Assembly: GCA_002205965.3 (NCBI GenBank)
Contig: NADL03000009.1
Coordinates: 124,001-188,000, forward strand
Direction of reading: 5' to 3'
DNA length: 64,000 nucleotides
Source: Kappaphycus alvarezii
Taxonomy: Eukaryota > Rhodophyta > Florideophyceae > Gigartinales > Solieriaceae
The notes below the pieces were generated by a model. The model had not been told where the DNA came from, ran no database searches, and was given only the letters and a program-made list of their open reading frames with translations. Each line of letters opens with the position of its first letter. Position 1 is the first letter of the stretch. The translations under genes and the position numbers were made by a program. Positions 30,180-43,369 of the stretch are shown here, in pieces.

Positions 30180-30759
30180 GAGTTCCGACGGAGAGCAGGC
30201 ACAAATATGGAGGGGAAGGAATCCCAAACCCACAAACTTACGTTATCCTCAAAACAACCCTCTCCGACACAGCCATCATAGCATCTTGATTTGAATGAAG
30301 TACTTTGTTATGTAGTAAAGGCCTCTAATACCTACTGGGTTCATCTGTTAGACTAGATGCACTAAATGCCTTTATCATCATGTTGATGATTCGGCTGAAT
30401 AGCCGACGTCCAGAATCCCATGCTAGTAAAAAATTCAAACCCTCTACACACCTCCCATTGCACTCAGGTCAGATTTGCGCTGTTGATTGCGTTTTTTCTG
30501 TGGAGAGCCTCTCTGGTGTAACACTAAGAAGTTGCACATTAATTATATTATATTCGGCACCTTTCATTCTCAGAAAGCGACTTGATAAGCTGCGCTTTCT
30601 TTCACAGGATCCAGGCATCAGGTTTTCGAGACTCAAGTCATGAAAAGTTAACGCAGCACACTCGGACTCCCGTACGGGCTTTACCGCACTGGTGGATTCA
30701 TTTTTGCGTAAATTTCTTTGCGAAGCCTCGCGGAATTATCGTATTGCTCCAACACTGCG

Positions 30760-31421
30760 ATGAGACATAAGCTGACTTCGCAAGAACGGAAGAATTTTGT
30801 AGCTCTTGTCGTTTCAATGAAAAAACGCACCCAAAAACCGACCAGCTACATCAATCAAGTTAATAGCACGGCGAAAAACTCTCATTTTCCCACTTTTGTG
30901 CTCCCAGATACCTCCGGATGGAGACACGACCTGTACTCTATGAGTACCCAGAATCAAAATAGATGGATACTTTTCAACAAGCATTGAAAAAATTCCCCGT
31001 TGTGTTGCTCGACATTCTTCGTACCTACAACCTTATCTTTTATTCTGGGAAGTTCATGGACGTCATGCAAATCGTGTGAATTAGTTTGTGCCCATTTACA
31101 TTTGAGGGCTTCCGTAAGGCCTTCCGATTTTCCTTCAGTAACGTAATTTCATGGAGTGAACAGGTATAGAAACTCTTCAAACAAAATAATCCTTGCCGCC
31201 TTTCGCCGCTCATACAGAAAACGTTTCACCATACTAAGGAACCGCCATTCACCGTACTTCGTCACCTCTTGGTGCCTTTGACATGAACAGATTGGTCTGA
31301 CTTCAACCTTGAAGACGACAACGGCGTCAATTACTCAGTTGACAAAGCAGAGGAGCTGGAGCTTGCCGAGGTGGTGGTTCAGTACGTAGCGATGGTGAGT
31401 GGCGGCCTGCCGCACATCTAA
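30760..31421 (+). pseudogene. Unrecognised decayed coding stretch
   Basis: Plus-strand blocks that read like one protein family: RHKLTSQERKNFVALVVSMK then LPDTSGWRHDLYSMSTQNQN in the first part; LKKFPVVLLDILRTYNLIFY, FTFEGFRKAFRFSFSNVISW and the acidic DDNGVNYSVDKAEELELAEV in the second. The final block is followed by ATG-GTGAGT (31390-31398), which could be a splice donor. It is not an intact gene. No family was recognised. Confidence 0.35.
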
Positions 31422-31889
31422 ACTCATGTTTACCACATAGTCACTATCTGGATAACTCTGTAACTTAGCCGTACGTATCTTTCAAATGTGAACCACCCAA
31501 ACACTTTCCCATACTTCTATATGTCAGCACAATTTCGCACATCCTTGATTTCGTACCATGCTTCGAATCTCCGAACTCTCGAGATTCTGGACTTTCTCTG
31601 TCTCTCTCTCCTTCGTATTTAATGATTCTCATGCCGGCGCTGGGCATCATCGATGTCTTCCATTGTGATAAAACTCAATCTCAGCCATTTGGGATGTTCA
31701 ATTTTGCTCGACTGCCCAGTCTCACTGAGTTTCCCACCCGATGTATTCTCTTTTGTACACTGAGACACTTACAACCCATTAAATTCTACTTTGCGTTGCG
31801 TTTCGGCGGTCGCCGAACTTTTTACAGCACTGCCTTCATCACTGTCAGTCTCTGACAAGACTGGGGAGAAACTTCTCACAGCGGTTCAT
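31422..31889 (+). other. Possible continuation of the unknown coding stretch
   Basis: The plus-strand frame 31622-31855 reads LGIIDVFHCDKTQSQPFGMF then TLRHLQPIKFYFALRFGGRR. It may belong to the preceding decayed gene. The rest shows nothing. Confidence 0.25.
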
Positions 31890-33223
31890 CTATGCATTGA
31901 ATATGGCGTTCATCACAATTTTCCGGCGAAATGAACTATGCATATTAGTAATTCCCTCTCGCCAGGTCGACCGTGACTTACCAGGCAGTAGTGCAAAAAT
32001 GAGGGCCCTCATGGCATCGGTTGCCCTTTTTTCAGGCGTTCCTTCTTCCTCTGTAATGACTTTGTTCACATTGTCTAGAAAGATGCAACAAAGCACACGT
32101 GAAAGAGATCTGTCATCAAAGATCCACTGCATACTGTGTCTCCTCCTTAAGCTTGCTTACGAAAACTTATGTGGAGTACCTTTGGACGGACTGGTGATCG
32201 GCAATCCCTGCGGCAAGCAACTCGTGTAAATCCTTCTTTAACGACGCAAATGTCGGAAATTATCTGTTCAATTTCTCACCAATATCCTTAACCATGCCTA
32301 GACATCCATGTTTGATTCCTTCCCCCAGCTTTCGAAGATACTGACGCAGGACTTCTTCGGACACGCAATGTTACCTAGATCCAGATGGGCAAGAAGAAGA
32401 TAAAATTCTGTCTTCGATATTTGACAGTTCATCAGGAAGGTGATTGAAAGCACTCTTGCAAGGCTGAGCAGCTTCATCTTGATTACTACCGCAAGGTGTC
32501 ACTTCATCCAAATAATTACCTTCGAACATACTTTTAAGTTTCCCATTACGGTCCTTTGGTTTAGGAGCTGTAGATTTCTCACTCCGCTCCCTCGCTCGAA
32601 ATCGGGAAAGGGATATTCCTAGGACCTTATCTGTGTGGCGCTCGTCGTATGACGGTATTACCTGCATTTCTTTGCTCTCTTATTCATGTTTATCGTTCCA
32701 CTTGAACTTTTGCGATCCTTCAACACCTTCATCCATCTCTTCAATTTCGATGTCTAGAACCACATCAATTTCCCTCATTAGTTTTGTTCTGCGGACCTTC
32801 CCAGCTGGGTTCTGGGAAATAACTCGCTTCGACATAGAGTTGTGAATGACATCTTCGGTGACCGCAGAAGCCATATCCCGCCTCAGTTGATGAAAGTTTT
32901 GGCACTTGATTGCATACTTTGCAGTTCGATTCCTTCCCAAGCCCATTGTCAACCAAATAACCGAGTTGTTCTGAGAGATTCTCAAAATGACACGGATCGG
33001 ATGAAATGAACAGTACAAATGGAGTGGGTGTAAAGAAGAAGGGTAACAGGTAGATGAAGTTTAACCGCTGATGTGAAAAAGTGACCTTTTCAACTTTCGA
33101 ACTGCATAGCTGTGTTGCAAAACAAGATGACTTCATTTCATCGAAAATTTTTCGCAATTCAGCCCGAATCTGAGATTTTCGTACTTCCCATTTTGTGATA
33201 AATATTGGCAGGCCTGCCAGCAT
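31890..33223 (-). pseudogene. Unrecognised decayed coding stretches (minus strand)
   Basis: Three minus-strand open blocks look protein-like. 33018-32680 has QNFHQLRRDMASAVTEDVIH and an acidic end DIEIEEMDEGVEGSQKF. 32667-32371 has KVLGISLSRFRARERSEKST and HLPDELSNIEDRILSSSCP. 32132-31890 has VITEEEGTPEKRATDAMRAL then IFALLPGKSRSTWREGI. They are in different frames but the same direction, suggesting one former gene of about 1.3 kb. No family recognised. A plus-strand coding stretch starts about 540 bp away in the opposite direction (33760). Confidence 0.35.
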
Positions 33224-33759
33224 ATTTACGGTCTTCCCTCCACTTCCTCCTTCTGATCACAATTTTTTTGTTGTTATTGACATAGACATGTATCACGACT
33301 GAGAACGTGAGATGGCATTCTCTCGCAACCCTTTCAATTCAGTCTCCTTCTCTTGCCCTTACCAAACGTTTTCTCTTTTTCCCGACCCTTGGTACGCAAC
33401 TTTAGTTATCTACAGGCTTTGACGTCCAGGGACTAGGCGAGATTTTCTTCAGTATGATAAAGTCACGACCAAGCAAAGTCGATATGTCCTTATTAACACC
33501 GAGAGATGAGAAGAAGGTCTTGTGGGAGCTTGATGACGAGTCCACAGAATGATGGAGAGCTCTTTTAAAGGCATCAAGAAATATGAAGATTATTTGGACA
33601 ATTGTGGGCAGAGGTACTCGCCACTGCAGTCCTGCAGTACGAATGTTTGAGAGATTGTGATGTTGCTTACAATGGATAGGGACGACTTTGAGTTCCTTCC
33701 AGTCCATATATTAACAGTCAAGGGAGAGGAAATATATATCGACAACTACCCCTGTTTAT
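33224..33759. other. Region between divergent unknown coding stretches
   Basis: No gene recognised. A short minus-strand frame at 33402-33707 is not distinctive. It ends with a TATATATC near 33732, just upstream of the plus-strand ATG at 33760, which could have been a TATA box. Confidence 0.3.
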
Positions 33760-34890
33760 ATGGCGAATATTCGCCGTGAAATCAAAGATCCGGTGGGGAT
33801 GATAACTTTTCGCTCTCATCTGAAAGCGGGTGGAACCAGCCCCGGGGTGCGAGATGTAAAAATAGGTGGTGGAGTTGTCTACAAAAAACGATTGCAAAAG
33901 TCGTTCACAGAGATGGGACGGGGAGTTAAGAGGTTATGCGAGTGACATGCACTCCTAAGTGCAGAACTTGTTGAAATGGAACGGCACATTGATGTGAATT
34001 CAGAACTTGTGTCGAGAGGTAGGCCTACCTTCAATGACACCCTGGAATGTCTGAAAACCATAATGCGTCACAAGTTGTGCGTCTTTATTCAGCGAGCTCT
34101 ACGAACTCCAGCGAGACAGAAGATCTTTGATGGTACGAAAGACTATCTACCAGAAAGGGAAGTACTCCCGCATGTCGTTCGAGTATCAGTTGACCGCTTG
34201 CTGGAACACTTCAGTATCCTGGCTAAAGAAATTTTTGCTTGGAACGGGTAAGGGAGAAGTGAGTTTCTCTGCCTTTCACTACACTCAAGATAGAGCGGAT
34301 AGCGTGGAGGAATTTCGAATATCGTTCTCAACGCTTGGAGTGTTATGTGATCAAATTGGAATAATCCCCGTCGCATACCGCATTCAGATACTGCATCGTA
34401 GTGCCAAATCGCCACCTAGACATCCGCTCCGTGTTGGTGGTTCCTATATTGCGATGTAAAGAATGAAAGGAATCCTGCTACCTTGTTTGTCGGAAGCAGT
34501 TGCGGGCATGACATCAGAATAGGCGATGAATTAGATGAGGATACTGCTCGCATTTTACGCGGAAATGAACTTCAACGACAAAAGCGTGAATAGTTTCTAG
34601 GTTCCGAAACGTTTGTCGCAGGTCTGCGACGAGCAACTTTGGTATCGGGTACCCAAATTGACCCTTTCGGCCAACAAAACGATGATGTTGACTACGGCAA
34701 GTTCATACTCACATGTCGCCGAGGTGAAGAACCATTTCGAAAGAAATTGTCTAGAAGCATTTGCAACCCGGCTAGGGTGAGTGGGAATCTAGACTTGACC
34801 ACGCTAGAAGTTGTAGTCGTAGGGGAAATTCTTAGCGAGGAAGTAGCAGGCCGGCTATCATCCGAATACCTGGTATCTCGAATTCATTAA
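33760..34890 (+). pseudogene. Unrecognised decayed gene
   Basis: From ATG 33760 the plus strand reads MANIRREIKDPVGMITFRSH, SPGVRDVKIGGGVVYKKRLQ, then ELVEMERHIDVNSELVSRGR, FNDTLECLKTIMRHKLCVFI and VLPHVVRVSVDRLLEHFSIL. Later pieces in other frames include FSAFHYTQDRADSVEEFRIS and SGTQIDPFGQQNDDVDYGKF then TTLEVVVVGEILSEEVAG. It looks like a single former gene of about 1.1 kb that is no longer intact. No domain was recognised. With 31890-33223 it forms a divergent pair, like 15647-16548 and 17173-19433. Confidence 0.38.
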
Positions 34891-37800
34891 AATGTTAGTT
34901 GGATAGTTAGAAATGTTGGGCAACATACAAAAGGAATCATGAGCCAGAAATCCCAAGTATTAAACCGAGTTTCCATTGCCATTTTTACGTGTAAAAACTT
35001 ATCGTAGGCTGCGCGCATGAAGGTGTGTGAGATTAAGCAATGGAGGTCCCGTTTTTTTAAATATATATTTTTGATGCGGGGGCCCAATAAAATATATAAT
35101 ATTTTTTTATTTTTAATGTCATAGTTTTCCTTTCTGCGATTAAGAGTTTCGTTGGTATCTTAAAAAAAATTATAGAAAATATTCTAATTGAATCTATGCA
35201 AATTACATATATAATGAGCACTTGATTCAAATATTGGATATCGAATCAGGGCTTAGTGCCGCAAATATTGCTGCGAATCGCAATGAATGAGGATTTGGAC
35301 AACCGATATTGATTTTTCGGCATTTAAGGGCACTGAACCTTCAAATAAGAATCTAACTGCGCAGGGCTTGCAACTTAGATGGATGTTTTCACTTAGAGCC
35401 CATATATGAAGTTTATGTGGGCCAAATTGTAACGCATTCCTATTAAAGCCAAGCACTTCGAAAAAGAAATCAATAACTGCTACGGTCGATGTTTTGAAAT
35501 GATCACGAAGCGCAGAATATGCTAATAAAGCTTGGGTGTTGAGAGCATCTTAAAGTGAATGAAAGATACTCCCGGTCCATGTTTGTGCTCTAATTATCCC
35601 CTTTGCGCTATTGATTGGATATTTACCGCAGACTTTGCTTCCTTCCGTGCTTGTTTCGAACAATTCTAATCTCTCCGCACTGTAATAAATTGCTCAGATT
35701 GTCCGAAAGAATATAGAATCTTATTTCACTTGCATTAACAAACGGCACGGTTTCTTTCTTTATGTATCGCCATCTTGGGATTTCAGTAATCAACCTTCAT
35801 AGAAATTGATTTTCTGTTGGTAAAAGGAAAATACGCATTTGGGAACTAATTTCCCTGATTCACAGTGAGGGTGTTGAGGACGAATGAATTTTTTTCCTTT
35901 CGCGATCAACTTGATATTACAGCACACCTCAATTTGAATACCTACCCCGCATTTTCCTAGCTCCTTATTAATGGATTGCAAACGGGAGTGAGTCTTAATT
36001 TAGTTTATTACTTTCAAAATTTTAGAAAGGAAAAGTCTAAGAAAGTTCCGAAGTACAATTTTCAATTAGTTTCACATTATTTCCCCTGGTTAAAATACGA
36101 AAAATATCATATTGGACCAAACATTTGTACCACAGGAATCAGAGATATATTCAGCGGATTCTTGTCTCAAGACTAACACTTCGATAAGCATAAAGCTTTC
36201 ATGACTATTAACTCCGATAAATATTTTGTTCTGAAGATCTCAAAAAACGCACTTGTCGGCGAGGACATGTTTGATGAGCAAAAAGAGCTCCAAAAATCGA
36301 CGGATAAATATGCACTTAAATCAAAATGTCGACCAAATAGTCCATAATACAATAAGAATTGACATATTCTCCAAAGCAGAGCGAGAAGCTCAAAAAATTG
36401 CATTTTTGCGATAAGGGGTTAGAGGGGCGATTTTGTTAGCAAGAATGTGTTTCAATGGTCAAAGTTAGTAGTTTCGTGATATGAAGACATCAATTTGATC
36501 CTCTTATCCGGTCAAAAACTAAGTGCAAGGTAACAAGCTCCTGTTCTGAAGCTGATGAGGAGTGCTACTAAACTCCTGATTCGAAGCAGGTGCAACTTTA
36601 GTTGGACTACTTCCCGCAAACAGCAAAATGAAAGTTAACCGAGTTTGAAACATTGAAGTAACAAGGTAATAAAAGTAGCGATAGCTGAATAGTGATTTTA
36701 ATTTTACATTTAGATTTATTTGAGAATTAGTTATTAATTATGCTTCCCCATTCACTGCATCTTTTCATATACATAAAGTCTTCGAAGGAAATTTAATTCT
36801 TTCTCTAGTTGTTCTTCGATTTGTGGGATTGCCCACTGTAATTTAAATTAGGTCAGTATTTTAATAGTTTCATGTACTACTTTATTGGTTGTTTAATTTA
36901 GTTTATGAAAAGTGATTCCAGCGTTTGTCTTCATGTACTAGAATGGTAATTAACTTCGGATTGGCTCGCTTAAATTCTCCAAAATTGGGAGTAGATAAAT
37001 TTTGGCGGAGTTATCAGGGTATCCCATAGAGACCTACAGCAAAATGTGCTTTAGTCCAATATGTGAGAAAGACCTCCGTAGCATCTTAGGGATCGGTAAC
37101 GAACCTTCTTCTAAATTATTCAAGAGCAGAAAGAGGGGTATGCAATATTAGGTACTTTTAAATTTTTGAGAAATCGATAGTAAAACAGAAAATGAGAAAT
37201 ATTATACCGAAAAGACTATTTCAATCTGATGAGGATCCAAGTGTTTTTTGCGTTCAATATACATGAAAATATTTCTCTCCAAAGATTCTCTTTCATAAAA
37301 TAAATTACACATAATAAAAAGCTGTGGATATATCTCCCGATAAAAAGTTGAGTGAAAAACCGAGCACTGAGTATAGGAGGCCAGATCAAAATCGACCTTT
37401 ATCGTCAAAAGGACACGGGGCGTCTCATACGATCTTATTAGTCCAAATTGAAACCATTATTTGAAATTATGAACTTTAAGAAAATTTGAATAGTTCGTTG
37501 TAGAAATCAACTAGCGATGGAGACCAGTTTTGACTTAAAGATCCATTTTGAATGTATAGGTGTATTAAATGGTTACTCATTTTCGAAATATGTGATGTAA
37601 TCTGTTTACTTAATATACCAATGTGAAAATATCCGTTTTGAAGGAAATGTAGCCTTTTCTCTTATTCAAACGCAGAAAAATGAGGAAATCCTAAAGCGAC
37701 AGTAATTTTTTCGAAGAATAGCAAATAAAGGTCTCCTAATTAGTTAAAAAACCTGAAACATGACCTTAACCAAAATATTTATGTAGTATACAAAAGAACT

Positions 37801-38990
37801 ACTCATCAATGTCTGGACTGTTACGCCTAAATCATGGGTTTAAAGAGCACAGGTACTTTCTGATCTGTTCTTGTTGAATCCATCTCCACATTTTTAAACT
37901 ACTCTATGCCATTCAATGGCTTGGTTTCTCTAGGAGTAGTGCTAGTATGATAGGAAATTCAGCTTTTTATGTGTAGGGTTCCAAACGAATTCAAACTTGA
38001 AGAGAAGCATGGGTCAACAGTTTTCAATCTGTGGGAAGAGCTCAGTAAATGGCCAGTGTAAGAAGAAAGAGCTCGTATTTTGATTATATTGTATAGAGGT
38101 TTTTCTACGACTGGGATTTTTTTGTAAACAGAAAGACCAAAAGGATTCTGCACTTTAATTTAAATTATTGAAAGGTCATCTGATTAGATCTCAAAATTAA
38201 TCACCTCCTTCAAGTCTTGGTCTGGAATTACATGAACTAGAAATAATTCCTTTTGCTTTTGGGATTTGCTAAATGATTCCAAGACACTGTGTTTCCTTAA
38301 TTTGATTCCTTTTTTAAAGAGAGAAAGATAAAAAGAGTTTCCCGACGCACACCTGCATGTGATGAGGAATATTTCAGTTTTCATTTTTCCTGGAGTCTGT
38401 ATGAACTACTGATTACAACTTTCAACGCTGTCCAATAATAAGAGTGCATATAATGCCGACCATTTCTTGTGCATCAAGGAATAATATTCTTTACGATAGG
38501 GGAGGGATTTATAAAGTTTTCTGGAATTGATAATGATTCAGAAAAGGAAGATTAAAGATGACACATAATTTATGAAGTAAATTATGAAGTAGCTGGATAC
38601 ATTCTACAGAATAGTCTAAGAAATTTTGAGGGTATATAGGATAATTTGTACTTTCAAACTATGAAAAAAGTACAGAAAGAAGAAGAAAGCGAGAATGAAT
38701 ATGAAGAGGAAAAGAAGCTTTTCCAAAATATAGACAAAACGTCTTAGAGATGAAATCATCTGTAACATAACAGAATGTCAACTACAGTTTCCATTTATTG
38801 ACTTCAAAGTCTTGTATCACCAAATAGTATGAAGATAACTGCTGAAAATAGTTTCAAGCGATAAATTAATTTACATAAGACTGCAATAGGTTTAGTAATA
38901 TTCCTACGAAATTTCTGCAATGCTAAATATGCCGTTTGATTTACTCGATCTAATTTAGGGCGAGCCATTATTCTCTTAATTCATTATTAG

Positions 38991-39542
38991 TTTCACTTCA
39001 TCTGTTGGCCGTTTTTTTGTAAACGACCTTATTTGCATGTTACTAATGTAGACACATATCTGAATATTGATAAAAAAATTAAAAGCATGTTTGAGCTCCC
39101 TCTTGGAATTTTGTATGTCCATTGGTTTATAGTTTTCTCCATACAATCTCAGATACAATGTTCATCTAGCATTTTCTTCCGTTGCTCGCTCAGAAGAACT
39201 ATGTTTGTCTCCTATTTAAGAGTTCTAGAGCTATCATATCAATTCTTCTCTTTCTCCTCTATATATGTAAATAGTTTATTTTGGTTGAATTTATTTCATT
39301 ATATTTATCGACATACACCAATGAGATTCATTTTTGAAAAGTTTGATAAGCAGACATTTCTCCATATGCAACATGTATCATTCTCCACTATAATTTCTGT
39401 CCATAACGCTTCCATTACTTCTCAGGCAATAACCAGGTCTACTAAATTGATATATACAGATGATTTATTTCATTTAGAGCATTTTTTTTACGGAAACGAA
39501 GTGAAACAAACGAAAATCTGCACAAACAGAATATTTATTTAG
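38991..39542 (+). CDS. Unusually long open frame in AT-rich DNA, unrecognised
   Basis: 183 codons without a stop, with the first ATG at 39087 (MFELPLGILYVHWFIVFSIQ). The product is rich in Phe, Ile, Ser and Tyr (SYQFFSFSSIYVNSLFWLNL, IYRHTPMRFIFEKFDKQTFL), with possible hydrophobic segments. At about 70% A+T, stops should appear roughly every 13 codons, so this length is unexpected. The minus strand here has protein-like blocks too (LYLRLYGENYKPMDIQNSKR at 39158-38976), so the open plus frame might be the antisense of a once-coding strand. Not recognised. Confidence 0.35.
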   Translation, partial: FHFICWPFFCKRPYLHVTNVDTYLNIDKKIKSMFELPLGILYVHWFIVFSIQSQIQCSSSIFFRCSLRRTMFVSYLRVLELSYQFFSFSSIYVNSLFWLNLFHYIYRHTPMRFIFEKFDKQTFLHMQHVSFSTIISVHNASITSQAITRSTKLIYTDDLFHLEHFFYGNEVKQTKICTNRIFI

Positions 39543-40725
39543 AATAGAGCATTTTTTATATTTTTATGGGTTGCAGGTATTTTAGGCCATTTACAAGGAA
39601 AACAGCTATTTACTTGGAGAAATGAAAAGTGATCGTGTGTAATTTGAAGGTATTATAGACAAAAAAAATAATAGAATATGTAGTTTTATATGTTCATATA
39701 GTAGAACTGGACACTTAATGGGTTTACAATGGAGAGATTGTGTGAGTTTCCGTGTAAGAACACCGAAATTTAACGCTGGATGTCTTATAATATAAGGCGA
39801 TGCACAGAAAACATTTTAAATGAAAATATGCAGCAATACGATATCCTAAATTGAGATTGTTATGAAAACATTTATCAGAAAATTATGAAATTGAAGTGCT
39901 ATATTAAAAAAATATTACCATATAGGCTCATTCAGTGCTCGCTCGTAATCAATCATATGAACTCGGAGAACATTGAATCATATGTATTTATAGATTTTTC
40001 AAGCTCCCTTTTTTCTAGAAGTTTGTTCGAAGGTTTTCGTTACTGGCATGAGGATGATTATATTTGTAGTCAATTAATACTGAAAATTGTCTCATAAATC
40101 CTTTTCTAATTTAGATTTCATATATCTTTGCTTGTTAACCCTCTAATATGCCATAGAGAATTAAAATTTAGCTAGACGATACTATTAATATTTCTTATTG
40201 TCTTTACCAATTTGAATATTTTGAAGAAAAAAGTCTTTTTTCACTGCTAAACATTCTAATTATCCTGAAACATCTTTTATTTGTACTGAATGGAGTTGCC
40301 CACATGCTTGATGTCGACAAAACTACGCAATGCGAAGGGGCTTTTTGGACGTAATAATCTATTCAGATCATTCTTTTTGAGCACTTAAGTCATAGAAAGA
40401 TTTTAAGTTTCTAAATCTATTTTAATTATCTTTTAAATGTCTTGACGTTTTCTTTGAAAAATAATATATTATCGTAAAATATATATGGTTTCATCCAACC
40501 GTTTAAATGCATCAATTTTGAAGCCTAAAGTTCATTCTGGATTCTTTATTTTCTACATACGTAAACTTTGGAGCCGTATATGGTATAAAGTTTTTTCTGG
40601 CAATCATAAACGACAATTGATGAATTTCACAAATTTTTCATCGTCTATTGTAAGAGCATATCTTTTTCTCTGCTTCCAGTCTCTATACTTGCTTAAGCTG
40701 GAAAACTAATTTTGTTTCTTGAAAA

Positions 40726-41060
40726 TTGCCTGGACGGCACCTCACACACTCCATTTTTCTGTTCCTATACCTTTTCATGCACTATTCCTTGGGTTGTTCT
40801 TTGTTGCGTTTTTCTAAGTGCATCCTGAAGTATCTCCTGCTGCTGCTCCTGTGTTGTGTCCTGATATTTTTTGAGAATTTTACTGTGCTGCGTGTTCAGA
40901 AATATTTACCGTACTACATCTTCGATGTTTTCACCTTCGATCTCCTGCTGCATTTTTTCAAAAAAGTGAGGAAATTTGACTCCTAGATACGGATTGAAAG
41001 TAACTTTCAACGATTTTTCTCCATTATAATTCGTTTTCAGGTATTTGCTGTGTCTTTTTA
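40726..41060 (-). pseudogene. Coding-like remnant, Gln/Glu/Lys-rich (minus strand)
   Basis: Read on the minus strand: YLKTNYNGEKSLKVTFNPYL, then HFFEKMQQEIEGENIEDVV and KKYQDTTQEQQQEILQDALR. This polar composition is not expected of random AT-rich DNA. The Leu/Cys/Phe-rich plus-strand frame at 40726-40986 would be its antisense shadow. Not intact and not recognised. Confidence 0.3.
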
Positions 41061-42719
41061 TCTTTATTTACGATGTAATCGAACTATTCACAGAGAGGAA
41101 AGTCAACGGCGATTTTGTTTTGCGATAAAACCCCAATTATTTTTCAGTTTTGATTGTTTTCATTATGTACATTACTACTTCTCATTTGGGACCTGAAGAG
41201 AACTTTTTCCCAAAAATACCTGTTGTAAGGCTAGTCTGATACTGGTCTTACAATAATGAATGCGGTAAGATATTTTAAGTGGATAGAAAACTCGAATTAT
41301 ATTGGTACTAAAGTAATGTAAAGAACTGAAATTAAACTCCTCACAAGAATGGGTGTAGTTGCCCGAAAATGTCCTTTATTTCCTTTCTTTAATTTAATTT
41401 TTAACTTGATTATTAGTGGTTACAAAGGGAGCAATAAATACTAGTTTCTCTGCATAAAAGGTTGACATATTCTTCCAGACCAAATATTTGAGGTTATTTT
41501 CAACATTTCATTTTCACTGTAATTATTTCAAAACGTTGTGCTCACAGTATTCATGAAACGATTTCAAAAGAATTTTTACAAGAATTTTTCCTCGTGGCGT
41601 CTTCGTCCCTTTTACTCATTTCCAATAGATCCGTGTTGAGGAATAATTTATGTAATTTATTGATGAGCTTTCAACTATTATAGTTGGTTTTTACTTATGT
41701 TGACCCATCAAAGCTTTTTATCGGCCTGAATCTTGTTTATTTCATGCTTTGACATTGACAAGTTTTTTTTCATCTTTTCAAAGTTCTTTACCAAGTAGTT
41801 TCATTTATTACTCGTGGAGCGTGTTTTTCATGGCAAATGTGGAGTAAAAGCATATGGTGCTCTGGAAAAGGACATATGAATCTATTTCATACTCAAATAA
41901 ATCGTTTCACGGCTGCTGTCTTCGTTACAGTGATTCCGAGCTGACTAGGAGAATAAAAACTTTTCGCAAGGGGTCCTAACCGCATTGACTGTGAATATAC
42001 TATTCGTCATTCCCGTAAGATGATGTTTTTCTCCCTTTATGTACGCAAATCTTACGCAAGGTAAAGGGATTAAATTTTTACGGCGATACCTCAATATTTC
42101 TGAGCATCGAATTCCAAAACAGCAAAGTGGGTGACGCTCTACATTTTTTCGGGTAATGTTCGATTATTGACCCATAAGCCGACATACCCAAAGTTTTATT
42201 ATCGAAAGAAGAAACGGATTCGCTTCCACAGCGAAATTTATCAAGGATATTAAGCACGTCTGCAATGCCTGCGAAGTTTTGTAAGAAATTTTTGAAGTTT
42301 CTAGCCTCAATTTTGTCCCTCACCAACGTTCTTTTAATGGAAAAAAATGATAGGATATTAAGAGCTCTTACGAGGTGAAACATCGTCAGTAATCGGCCTG
42401 TCCTAATCCAACCCCGTGATCATATCCGAAAGGCTAACGACAAAAATATGTCCTCGCAGAGTCAAAAATCAAACATATTTCCCCGTTCAAAGCTCCTTTT
42501 CGAGGAATTTTTTACCAAAGAAAACACATTCCTAAGCATGTAACGTCTCCGGAACTTAATGTTCTGATTCTATGCTAAAAATTGCATTATGTAGTCATTT
42601 CGAGTCACTGAGACCATTCTAGAAAGTTCGTGAAGATATTTTTGAAGAAAGGCAGTCCAGATCATATAGATTTCTTTCAAAAAAACTATAAATTCCAAAA
42701 TTATTCCTTCATTTAATTA

Positions 42720-43320
42720 ATGTACCATAGAGGAAAGTCTCGTCGATAACATTATAGAACTAGGAACGGACAACCGTCCTATATTTTCACAAGTTGAGAA
42801 TATCAAGAACTATTTGACACCACCTCCCATTTCTGAGGAATAAATTAATGCGTTACAACTGGATATAGTACAGTCCCTTGACCAGGAAGATAAAAAAGCA
42901 TGTAAAATCGATATTCGGAAAGGAAAGGTCGCTTTGATCACGGAAATATGAACCTCGATACATTTCATTATCGAAAATACATGAGCTAACGAATCCTCGG
43001 TTTTTTTGTAACGATCTGGAAGAAATCGGGTTTCGTAATGAGTTTATTCATATCAAATCATCCATAGGATAACTCATTGACTTAGACTTCTCAGCAGACG
43101 AAGTTCGACTTCTTTTAATCTCACTTTATCCTCCAAAATGCGGAGTTGGTTTCGATTTTGGAATCAGATTCATTCCCGTAACTGCCACACTCCTTGAAGA
43201 CCTTCAAGCAAAAAATTTTTTGCGATGTAAACATGATGATATGAAAAGCTATGAATTAAATCCTTGTTGCAGTTTGCGCCAAAAAAAACTATATGTGCCA
43301 TGTAGCAAGTTCTGAGAATC
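42720..43320 (+). pseudogene. Coding-like remnant in the AT-rich block
   Basis: Plus-strand stretches read TIEESLVDNIIELGTDNRPI, NIKNYLTPPPISEE, DIVQSLDQEDKKACKIDIRK and, in another frame, IDLDFSADEVRLLLISLYPP, PVTATLLEDLQAKNFLRCKH. Codon-like structure and charged residues suggest a former gene. It is not intact. No family was recognised. A minus-strand frame at 42078-42383 just upstream (RTLVRDKIEARNFKNFLQNF) is also protein-like, so direction is uncertain there. Confidence 0.32.
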
Positions 43321-43334
43321 TGAAAAGATAAAAC

Positions 43335-43369
43335 CGTATTGCAAATTTCATATAAAGATTTGCAATACG
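43335..43369. repeat. Short perfect inverted repeat
   Basis: CGTATTGCAAAT (43335-43346) and ATTTGCAATACG (43358-43369) form a 12-bp stem with an 11-base loop. It lies within decayed sequence; no function is apparent. Confidence 0.8.

Noticed and set aside
31897-32229. 110-codon plus-strand frame
   Set aside because: The minus strand of the same stretch (ITEEEGTPEKRATDAMRAL) is the more convincing coding strand; the plus frame is probably its shadow, though this is not certain.
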